From: Bacteriovoracaceae bacterium
Lineage (GTDB): Bacteria > Bdellovibrionota > UBA1018
Direction: 5' to 3'
Length of the DNA stretch: 5,036 nucleotides
NCBI GenBank assembly: GCA_947446835.1
Contig: CANFHS010000172.1
Location: 1 to 5,036, forward strand
Shown: one piece after another, positions 1 through 5,036 of the stretch
Numbering within the stretch: the stretch's first letter is position 1
Layout: every line of letters starts with the position of its first letter
The notes under the pieces: generated by a model
Seen by the model: only the letters and a program-made list of their open reading frames with translations
What the model was told of the DNA's origin: nothing
Database searches by the model: none
Position numbers and translations under genes: made by a program

Positions 1-588
1 GGGGTGTTCTTTTTTCCCTGGGAAGGCCTGCTGCGCTGGGCGGGCTGGAGTTTTCCGCCGCTGGTGCTGGCCTTCGGGCTGTACCTTCTGGCCGCTGCGG
101 GAATGCGTCGCCTGATCCGGCGCCACGAGTTCGAGGCGGATGCGTTCGCCGTGGCACGATTGGCTGATCCGATGAGCCTGGGAAGGGCCCTGGAGTTCGT
201 GACCCGGTGGAACCGGCAGGATCCGGCGCGGCCTGCGCGCAACGCCTGGCTTTCGCCCATGGCCGGGCATCCGACCTGCGTGGAGCGCCTGGCGCGCATC
301 CGGAAGGGCGAAGCTCCGGCCTCTGTGCGCTTCCGGTGGAACCCCGCCTGGGCCGTGCTGGTGCTGGCCCTGGCCAGTGCGGCGTTGACGCCTTTCATCG
401 CGCGCTGGGGAGTCGGCCCCTCGCTTGCGGTCGAAGCCGCGTTGCGGGGCGACCAGGCCCGGCTGGCGCGACTGCGCTCCGAGGGTGTGGACATGGAACG
501 CCGGGACTGGCTGAGGAGCGGGCTCACCCCGCAGGAAGCCCTGGACCGGGGCCGCGCGCCGGCTTCGCACGACGGGGATTCTCCATGA
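1..588 (+). CDS. M48/Ste24-type membrane zinc metalloprotease, C-terminal part (5' end outside window)
   Basis: The reading frame is open from the first base, so the gene starts upstream and the HEXXH zinc site is not visible. Seen here (counting the codon at base 4 as residue 1): a hydrophobic segment at about residues 15-34; then RRHEFEADAFA, which carries the EXXXD motif (E42 and D46, bases 127-141) giving the third zinc ligand in M48 proteases; then a GHPTCVERLARI block (88-99) matching the conserved HP..ERI stretch of Ste24-like enzymes; then a second hydrophobic segment at about 115-133. The family consists of integral-membrane endopeptidases acting in CAAX-type processing or, in bacteria, envelope protein quality control. 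Substrates cannot be inferred here. The tail after the last membrane segment (141-183) looks like one degenerate ankyrin repeat, which is not usual for the family. The TGA overlaps the ATG of the next gene, implying translational coupling. Confidence 0.8.
   Translation, partial: GVFFFPWEGLLRWAGWSFPPLVLAFGLYLLAAAGMRRLIRRHEFEADAFAVARLADPMSLGRALEFVTRWNRQDPARPARNAWLSPMAGHPTCVERLARIRKGEAPASVRFRWNPAWAVLVLALASAALTPFIARWGVGPSLAVEAALRGDQARLARLRSEGVDMERRDWLRSGLTPQEALDRGRAPASHDGDSP
424..552 (+). other. Ankyrin-like repeat in the tail of the M48 protease
   Basis: Residues 141-183 of the visible protein contain, in order, AALRGD, a leucine-rich helix (ARLARLRSEG), GVDMERRD and GLTPQEALDRG. This follows the ankyrin pattern AA..GD...v..LL..GAD.n..D..G.TPL..A...G. 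Only one unit is present, and an insertion at WLRS precedes GLTP. It sits just after the last predicted membrane segment. The assignment rests on motif reading only. Confidence 0.45.
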
Positions 589-1235
589 GTCACCGGGTGG
601 AACGGCGGCAGTTCCAGGTTCCTCTGGCGGGCGATGTGGCCATCCTCGAGCCGGAGGGCCCGGTGGGGCAGATCCTCCTGCTGCTGCACGGTTACATGCA
701 GTCGGGGCCGGCCATGCTGGAGCGGCTTCGCGAGGTGCTTCCGCGCGACGCCCGCGTCCTGGCGCCGAATGCGCCCTTCCTGGTGCCCAAGACCACCGAA
801 ACCGGGGTCGAGGCGACCTACTCCTGGTACTTCTACGACTTCCGCACCGACGAGTACGTGGTGGACACGCAGACCGCGCTTGCCCAGCTGGAGCAGCTTT
901 GCGGAACCACGCCCGCCGTGCCGCTCACAATCGTGGGTTTTTCGCAGGGCGGGTACCTGGCTCCGTTCGTGGCGCCCCGGGTGGGGGCACGCCGTGTGGT
1001 GGGCATCGGTTCCCGTTACCTGGAAGACGAGCTGCCCGCGCGGCTGGAGTTCGAGACCTGGGGAATCCATGGCGATGCGGACGAGCGCGTACTCCCGGAC
1101 CCGTCGCAGCAGTCGTTCCTGAAGATCCGCCCCCGTTCAAGCGGCGGGAACTTTTTCCGCCTGCCGGGCGTGGGACACCACCTGGGGCGTGAAGTGCGCC
1201 GCAAGCTGCAGGAAATCCTCCAGTCACCGCCTTGA
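585..1235 (+). CDS. Serine alpha/beta hydrolase, phospholipase/carboxylesterase family
   Basis: This 216-residue protein is the usual length for the small phospholipase/carboxylesterase (PF02230-type) group. Visible elements: strand then oxyanion turn LLLLHGYMQSG (31-41), an APNAPF segment (60-65) typical of the family, WYFYD (81-85), nucleophile elbow GFSQGG with Ser120, HGDADERV with the probable catalytic Asp166, and GVGHHL with His198. The triad is therefore complete. No signal peptide or membrane segment is present, so it is probably a cytoplasmic esterase or thioesterase; the substrate is unknown. The ATG is placed at 585 because it overlaps the upstream TGA (ATGA) and begins just before the first family strand. 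An in-frame extension to 207 exists but overlaps the M48 coding frame and resembles nothing. Co-transcription and translational coupling with the M48 protease are likely. Confidence 0.87.
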   Translation: MSHRVERRQFQVPLAGDVAILEPEGPVGQILLLLHGYMQSGPAMLERLREVLPRDARVLAPNAPFLVPKTTETGVEATYSWYFYDFRTDEYVVDTQTALAQLEQLCGTTPAVPLTIVGFSQGGYLAPFVAPRVGARRVVGIGSRYLEDELPARLEFETWGIHGDADERVLPDPSQQSFLKIRPRSSGGNFFRLPGVGHHLGREVRRKLQEILQSPP

Positions 1236-1256
1236 CGGACGAAGGTCCGGTTCAAG
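1231..1256 (+). other. Imperfect stem-loop at the end of the esterase gene
   Basis: CTTGA and CGGAC (1231-1240), loop GAAG, then GTCCG, a two-base bulge GT, and TCAAG (1252-1256). This gives a 10-bp stem interrupted by one bulge and starting at the esterase stop codon. No T tract follows, so it is not a canonical intrinsic terminator. It could be a weak or factor-dependent terminator, or a 3'-end stabiliser between the esterase and pilT. Confidence 0.35.
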
Positions 1257-1298
1257 TCGCCGCGAAGGAACTCCGATCCGGTCAAGGACGAGGTGTCG

Positions 1299-2506
1299 AT
1301 GGATCAGTCCGGTTTCCTGGGCCTGCTGGCCGCCGCAGTTCAGCACAACGCGAGCGACATTCACCTGCAGCCCGGCAGTCCTCCCGCATTCCGGCTTCGC
1401 GGTGACCTGGTCAACGTGAAAACCCCCGCGCTGACGGATGCGGACTTCCAGGTCATCCTGAAGACGCTGTTCCACGGCAAGGAATTCCCGAAGCAGCTGG
1501 ACTCGCTCCAGGACCACGACGGCTCGTTCGAGGTCAAGGGCGTGTCGCGCTTCCGTTTCAACATCTTCCGCTACAAGGGAAGGCTGGGCGCGGTCCTGAG
1601 GATCATTCCCGCGCAGATCCCGACCATCGAGAAGCTGGGGCTTCCTTCCGTGCTGCGCAAGGTGGCCGGAATTCAGAGGGGCCTCGTGCTGGTCACCGGC
1701 GCCACCGGTTCGGGCAAGAGCTCCACGCTGGCGGCGATGATCGACCACATCAACGGCAGCTCCCCGTGCCACATCCTCACCATCGAGGACCCGGTGGAAT
1801 TCATCCACCCCAACAAGATGTCACGCATCACCCAGCGCGAGGTGGGGCCGGACACCGGAAGCTTCGCCCATGCCCTGCGCGCGGCGCTCCGCCAGGACCC
1901 CGACGTCATCCTGGTGGGCGAGATGCGCGACCCCGAGACCATCGACATCGCGCTCAAGGCGGCCGAGACCGGCCACCTGGTGTTCTCGACCGTCCACACC
2001 AACGACGCCATCAAGACCATCGGGCGACTGGTGTCGGTCTTCAAGCCGGAAGAGCAGCGCATGGTCCCATGCGCCTGGCCGACAACCTGATGGCCATCGT
2101 CTCCCAGCGCCTCATCAAGCGGGCGGACGGGAAGGGCTCGGTGGCGGCGCAGGAGATCATGATCTCGAACAAGGGCATTGCCGATTGCATCGCGGATCCC
2201 GACAAGACGCACGAGATCAACGATTTCATCATCAAGTCGCGCGAAATTTCGGGTGGCCAGACCTTCGACCAGCACCTGTGCGAGCTTTACCTGGCCAAGA
2301 TGATCACCCTGGACACCGCCAAGGAAGCGGCCACCAGTCCGGCCGATTTCGAACGGAACCTGATGTACGGCGGGGTGCCGGTTTCCAAGGGCGAAACCGG
2401 GATCCGGAACAAGCCGGCCCAGTTGCAGACCCAAGGCAAGGCTTCAGGCGGGGACGCGGTCGAGCTCGAGGGACAGACTCAGTCCAAGGAGTCCAAGGCT
2501 TCCTGA
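1299..2506 (+). CDS. pilT: PilT-like type IV pilus retraction ATPase, interrupted by a single-base frameshift
   Basis: PilT-family hexameric AAA+-like ATPases power pilus retraction at the inner-membrane base of the type IV pilus. From the ATG at 1299: an N-terminal PAS-like domain opening with SDIHLQPG (about 19-26), Walker A GATGSGKS (134-141), Asp box ILTIEDPVEF (159-168), Walker B DPDVILVGEMRD (200-211) and His box TGHLVFSTVHTNDA (224-237). All catalytic motifs are intact. The frame then breaks at FKPEEQRMV: it ends at a TGA at 2088-2090, while the expected continuation MRLADNLMAIVSQRL runs in another frame from 2069 to a TGA at 2504-2506. Restoring one base gives about 402 residues, longer than the typical 340-370. 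The extra length is mostly a charged, Gln/Ser-rich tail after about residue 360. ATG 1299 follows GAGG (1290-1293); GTG 1293 is an alternative start. Sequencing error and a real mutation cannot be separated here. Confidence 0.87.
2064..2069 (+). other. Frameshift site in pilT
   Basis: The bases here read GTC CC ATG. PilT relatives have Met-Val-Arg at this point (for example MVRSML in proteobacterial PilT), which would need GTC CGN ATG. One base is therefore missing, most simply a G in CGC, next to a run of three C. The local sequence has no heptameric slippery site, so programmed frameshifting is unlikely. Confidence 0.8.
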
Positions 2507-3582
2507 GAACCCGACTGCGGAGCCTCGACCGGCGTGGACAGCAGGTCGTCGAGCGGCGGCAGCGCGTGCGGGTACCAGGGCTGGTCGAACCAGAGCATGG
2601 CCGAGATGAGCCGCTGCGCGGTGGCGTTCGGGTGGAAGCAGTCCATGGCCAGGAGCTCGCGGGTCAGGGCGACGTTGCCCCAGATCTCGCTGAGGTGGAT
2701 GTCGAGCTTGCCCTTGTACTGCTCGTTGGCCTGGGCCACCACTTCACGGATCATCTCGTTGCGGCGATCGATGATGCCCTTGTTCACCAGGCGGCCCTCT
2801 TCGGTGCTCCATGTGGTCATGCGATTGCAGTAACGCAGGATCTTGTCGCGCAGCACGCGGCAGCGCATGCCGAACAGGCTGCGGGCCTCGCGGATCTCGG
2901 GACGCCCCAGCTCGTAGACGGGCAGGATGGTACTCATCAGCACGTGGATGGGCTTGTCCTGCGGAATCGAGGCCAGGTTGGCCAGCGCTTCCAGGTACTG
3001 GGTTCGCATCTTTTCGAGCGGCGTGCCCTCGGCCCCCGATTGGGCGCAGACGTCGTTCGGCCCGATGAGCATGGTCACGTACTCGACGCGGGTGTACTTG
3101 CCGGTCTGGAACTCGCGGATGACCTTCTTGGTCTGGTTGACCACGTTGCCGATCTTCGAGCCGTTGACGGCGAAGTTCTTGACCACCAGCTCTTCGGGGC
3201 TGTTGGTGTCGCCGACGGTCTGGCCCAGGCGCAGCGAGTGGCCCAGCACACGCTTGCCGGTGGCCCAGCTGTAGGTGCCCTTGTTGTCCCAGATCAGGTA
3301 CGGGTGGATGTCGTTCTCGGAAACCTGCGATTCGACCATCTTGGGAGGCAGCGAGAGCGGGAAGCTGCGGGTTCCCGGTTCAATCATCAGCTTGCCGGCA
3401 TCGGTCGTCCGGGGAAGCGAGGTGTCCGACATGGCACCGACGGTCATCGAGTCGCCCAGGGCCACCATCAGGACCTTGGGTTTTCCGGAATCCGGCGCGG
3501 AACGGTGTCGGCCGAAGGCGTGCGCGGTCTGCGGTTGCATGGCGACCGTGGCGAGAGTGGCGAGCGCGGCGATGGACCTCAT
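2479..3582 (-). CDS. Exported SGNH/GDSL hydrolase, phospholipase B / acyloxyacyl hydrolase-like
   Basis: This 367-residue protein begins with a signal peptide: MRS, a hydrophobic alanine-rich core, and an AHA/FG cleavage site after residue 22. It is therefore exported, to the periplasm or outside. SGNH blocks appear in order: block I ALGDSMTVG with Ser45; block II NFAVNGSKIGN with Gly141; block III IGPNDVC with Asn176; block V DCFHPNA with Asp314 and His317. The GPNDVC and DCFHP forms, with cysteines 179 and 315 beside the active site and further cysteines at 241 and 252, resemble eukaryotic phospholipase B1 and acyloxyacyl hydrolase more than compact bacterial GDSL esterases. A lipid or acyl-ester substrate is inferred, not shown. 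The start is supported by GGAGGG six bases upstream. The 3' end overlaps the pilT tail convergently. The C-terminus (about 340-367) is proline-rich then acidic and lies outside the catalytic fold. Confidence 0.88.
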   Translation of the reverse strand: MRSIAALATLATVAMQPQTAHAFGRHRSAPDSGKPKVLMVALGDSMTVGAMSDTSLPRTTDAGKLMIEPGTRSFPLSLPPKMVESQVSENDIHPYLIWDNKGTYSWATGKRVLGHSLRLGQTVGDTNSPEELVVKNFAVNGSKIGNVVNQTKKVIREFQTGKYTRVEYVTMLIGPNDVCAQSGAEGTPLEKMRTQYLEALANLASIPQDKPIHVLMSTILPVYELGRPEIREARSLFGMRCRVLRDKILRYCNRMTTWSTEEGRLVNKGIIDRRNEMIREVVAQANEQYKGKLDIHLSEIWGNVALTRELLAMDCFHPNATAQRLISAMLWFDQPWYPHALPPLDDLLSTPVEAPQSGSQEALDSLD

Positions 3583-3588
3583 GGTCAG

Positions 3589-3594
3589 CCCTCC
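3589..3594 (-). promoter_or_regulatory. Ribosome binding site of the SGNH hydrolase
   Basis: On the minus strand GGAGGG lies six bases before the ATG at 3582. It is a strong Shine-Dalgarno match and fixes the start directly ahead of the signal peptide. Confidence 0.75.
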
Positions 3595-3614
3595 ATGGCT
3601 GTTTGGTACACTTC

Positions 3615-3643
3615 ATGATTCCACCAACATCCTGGTCTGGAAA
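3615..3643 (-). promoter_or_regulatory. Possible sigma70-type promoter of the SGNH hydrolase
   Basis: On the minus strand TTTCCA (3638-3643) is followed after 17 bases by AATCAT (3615-3620). Each hexamer matches the consensus at four of six positions. It would start transcription about 25 bases before the ATG. The match is weak, and read-through from the kinase gene 109 bp upstream is an equally good explanation. Confidence 0.25.
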
Positions 3644-3691
3644 TCCGGTGCATTTTTGCCTAGTGCGCGGGCTGGGGCGGTTCCAGAAGCC

Positions 3692-4507
3692 TCAGGGCAG
3701 CACGATCACGAAACGCGCGCCGCTCCCGGGGGGACTCTCGGCCCGCAGGGTCCCGGCGTGCGCGGCCACAACGTCACGCGCGATCGAAAGGCCCAGCCCC
3801 GTGCCGTTGAGGGAGCCCGGTTGGGCTTGCCAGTAGGCTTCGAAGACCTGGCTCAGCTGCTGCTTGGGGATTCCAGGACCGTTGTCCTGGACGCTGATCT
3901 CGGTGGCGCCCGTGTCGGTGCGTCTCACGCGGACCTGGACCCGCCCCCGGCGGGGAGAAAACTTGATGGCGTTGTCGAGCAGGTTCGTGAAGACCTGCTG
4001 CAGGCGCTGGGCGTCGCCCAGGTAGGGGCCGGTGGCCAGCTCCGAATCCAGGGCCAGCTCCACCTCGCGCTCCGCGGCCAGGTGGGCGATGGCGGCCAGG
4101 CTGCGGCTCAGCTCGGCCAGCAGGTCCAGCGGTTCGCGGTCGCATTGCAGCTTGCCCTTCTGGTACCGGGCCTGGTCCAGGATGCCGTGGACCAGCGAGG
4201 TCATCTGCTGGACCGCCTGGCGGATCATCGTCAGGGGGCGTTCCGCCTGCGTCTTGATGTGGTCGTGCTCAGTGAGTTGTTTTTCCAGCACCTGGGAGGC
4301 CACCAGGATGGTGCTCATCGGGCTCCGTAAATCGTGCGAAACGATGGCCAGGACCTCATTGAAGTCTTCACTGCCGTTTCGTGCAGGTTGCGGTTGACGG
4401 GGGAGCGGCTTTATTCTTTCCAGCATGGGACGGAGGGTCTCCCATAAGCCTGGCTTTGACTCAATGCGTAATTCGGTTAGATTTTTGGTTAATTGAGGGG
4501 CTCGCAT
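3692..4507 (-). CDS. Soluble sensor-less histidine kinase (HisKA plus HATPase_c)
   Basis: This 271-residue protein holds only the kinase core. H box VSHDLRSPMS carries the phospho-acceptor His58 in a HisKA dimerisation helix pair (about 50-115). N box FTNLLDNAIKFSP (173-185), G1 DNGPGIP (208-214), F-box region VFEAYW (221-226) and G2 GTGLGLSIA (235-243) form the ATP-binding domain. All catalytic residues look intact. No membrane segment or sensor domain (PAS, GAF or HAMP) is visible, so it is cytoplasmic and probably senses through a partner protein. No response regulator lies in the window. The start is uncertain: ATG 4507 is the longest option, with only a weak GTGAG ahead. The first 27 codons contain TTA three times and CTA once, unusual for this GC-rich stretch, so ATG 4426 (244 residues) is a serious alternative. 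The SGNH gene follows 109 bp downstream and may be co-transcribed. Confidence 0.88.
   Translation of the reverse strand: MRAPQLTKNLTELRIESKPGLWETLRPMLERIKPLPRQPQPARNGSEDFNEVLAIVSHDLRSPMSTILVASQVLEKQLTEHDHIKTQAERPLTMIRQAVQQMTSLVHGILDQARYQKGKLQCDREPLDLLAELSRSLAAIAHLAAEREVELALDSELATGPYLGDAQRLQQVFTNLLDNAIKFSPRRGRVQVRVRRTDTGATEISVQDNGPGIPKQQLSQVFEAYWQAQPGSLNGTGLGLSIARDVVAAHAGTLRAESPPGSGARFVIVLP
4456..4483 (+). promoter_or_regulatory. Probable sigma70-type promoter of the DUF3445 gene
   Basis: TTGACT (4456-4461, five of six matches to TTGACA) is followed after 16 bases by TAGATT (4478-4483, four of six matches to TATAAT). Both sit in a locally AT-rich patch. A start near 4490 would leave a leader of about 15 bases containing the Shine-Dalgarno. 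The promoter lies inside the first codons of the kinase if that gene starts at 4507, but between the genes if the kinase starts at 4426. Confidence 0.45.
4495..4500 (+). promoter_or_regulatory. Ribosome binding site of the DUF3445 gene
   Basis: GAGGGG lies five bases before the ATG at 4506. An in-frame TGA at 4494-4496 rules out any earlier start, so together they fix this gene's start. Confidence 0.7.
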
Positions 4508-5036
4508 GGATTCGTCTCACTCTCGGGGTTCCGCTGGTTTGCAAAACCCGATCCGTTATTTCCCGCTCGAGAAAGGAATTTACGAGGTGGCCCCGGGCCT
4601 GCGTCCCTGGGGCGCTGATCTGGGGAATGGGGAATCAGATCGGTTGGTTTTTCAGCTGGATTCGGGCTTCGCTGCCGCCATCGCGAACAAGGCGGCGTGT
4701 CGCCGCGAGCGCTTGTCCAAGTACTGTGTGACCGACCCGGCGTGGACTCCCGAGCTGGAAGCAGGAGTGACGCGTTTCGTGCGCGAACGATTGGCGCACG
4801 AGCATCCCGGGTATTTTTCGTTGAGCCGTGAACCCGCGGGCCGGCAGACGCTGGCGTGCGGGTTGACTGGCGACCGTCTGCGGTTTGATCCCGACGGGCG
4901 GTACCAGGGCCAGGAGTTCGTCTCCGGCTGGGATGCGCTGGCCAGCCAGGTCCAGGAAGATCTGGCCGTGGTGGTCCGGGGCCGGGGAGCAGTCCAGGAT
5001 CGACTCGTGGCGCTCCACCTGTGCAGTCCCAGTCAC
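4506..5036 (+). CDS. DUF3445 protein, heme-dependent oxidative N-demethylase alpha subunit-like (3' end outside window)
   Basis: The frame is open from the ATG at 4506 to the window end (177 residues, no stop). I recognise it as a DUF3445 (HODM alpha subunit-like) protein from ordered blocks: YFPLEKGIYEVAPGLRP (18-34), LVFQLDSGF (47-55), NKAACRRERLSKYCV (61-75), a helix before HEHPGYFSL (99-107), VQEDLAVV (149-156) and LVALHLCSPSH (167-177). In the family the last block continues into a Trp and a conserved region beyond the window. The founding member is the heme-binding subunit of an oxidative N-demethylase acting on dimethylamine in Pseudomonas. Many homologues are solitary and uncharacterised, so the family name does not establish substrate or activity. 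The start is fixed by an upstream in-frame stop and a GAGGGG site. No partner reductase subunit is visible. Confidence 0.8.
   Translation, partial: MDSSHSRGSAGLQNPIRYFPLEKGIYEVAPGLRPWGADLGNGESDRLVFQLDSGFAAAIANKAACRRERLSKYCVTDPAWTPELEAGVTRFVRERLAHEHPGYFSLSREPAGRQTLACGLTGDRLRFDPDGRYQGQEFVSGWDALASQVQEDLAVVVRGRGAVQDRLVALHLCSPSH

Noticed and set aside
207..584. In-frame N-terminal extension of the esterase
   Set aside because: It overlaps the clearly coding M48 frame, and the added sequence is low-complexity. The ATG at 585 in an ATGA overlap suits the family length.
2064..2090. Programmed ribosomal frameshift in pilT
   Set aside because: There is no slippery heptamer, no obvious stimulatory structure, and no precedent in PilT; a missing base is the simpler explanation.
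1673..2434. A 253-codon minus-strand frame antisense to pilT, and a similar 194-codon frame at 1224-1808
   Set aside because: PilT motifs are unmistakable on the plus strand; these are mirror frames with no motifs of their own.
1870..3618. A 582-codon plus-strand open frame crossing pilT and the SGNH region
   Set aside because: It is antisense to the SGNH gene and out of frame with PilT. Its composition (Arg/Gly/Ala/His-rich) resembles no protein and is typical of a shadow frame in GC-rich DNA.
3636..3687. Seven-base inverted repeat TCTGGAA / TTCCAGA between the kinase and SGNH genes
   Set aside because: The arms are 38 bases apart, with no T tract or symmetric operator-like spacing; a 7-base match can occur by chance.
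3275..4330. A 351-codon plus-strand open frame opposite the kinase and the SGNH 5' end
   Set aside because: The minus strand carries complete SGNH and kinase motifs over the same bases, and the plus-strand product shows no recognisable motif.
4635..5036. A minus-strand open frame running to the window end
   Set aside because: The plus strand encodes consecutive DUF3445 blocks here with a good ribosome site; the minus-strand product matches nothing I know.

Overview
The window comes from a high-GC bacterial chromosome. Its codons are strongly G/C-ending, apart from a short AT-richer patch around 4400-4500. A type IV pilus motor ATPase, a secreted lipolytic-type enzyme and a membrane metalloprotease suggest a diderm, possibly gliding or twitching bacterium. 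I cannot assign a phylum from the sequence alone. There are no rRNA or tRNA genes, CRISPR arrays, insertion sequences or phage genes.

Region 1 (1-2506, plus strand): the 3' end of an M48/Ste24-type membrane zinc protease is followed by a small serine alpha/beta hydrolase whose start overlaps the protease stop (ATGA). After a 63-bp gap carrying an imperfect hairpin comes a PilT-like retraction ATPase. Its reading frame is broken by one apparently missing base near 2064-2068: all nucleotide-binding motifs lie before the break, and the C-terminal domain and tail continue in another frame.

Region 2 (2479-4507, minus strand): an exported SGNH hydrolase resembling the phospholipase B/acyloxyacyl hydrolase group runs convergently into the pilT tail with a 28-bp overlap. 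Upstream of it on the same strand, 109 bp away, is a short histidine kinase with only HisKA and ATPase domains and no sensor domain.

Region 3 (4506-5036, plus strand): the 5' part of a DUF3445 protein, related to the alpha subunit of heme-dependent oxidative N-demethylase, runs off the window. Its ATG shares two bases with the longest possible start of the divergent kinase, and a plausible sigma70-type promoter for it lies inside the kinase's first codons. This raises the question of which kinase start is used.

Functional links are modest. The kinase could regulate pili or its neighbours, but no response regulator is present. The M48 protease, the two hydrolases and the N-demethylase relative do not form a recognisable pathway. 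I see ordinary chromosomal genes with several local oddities and no convincing new multi-gene system.
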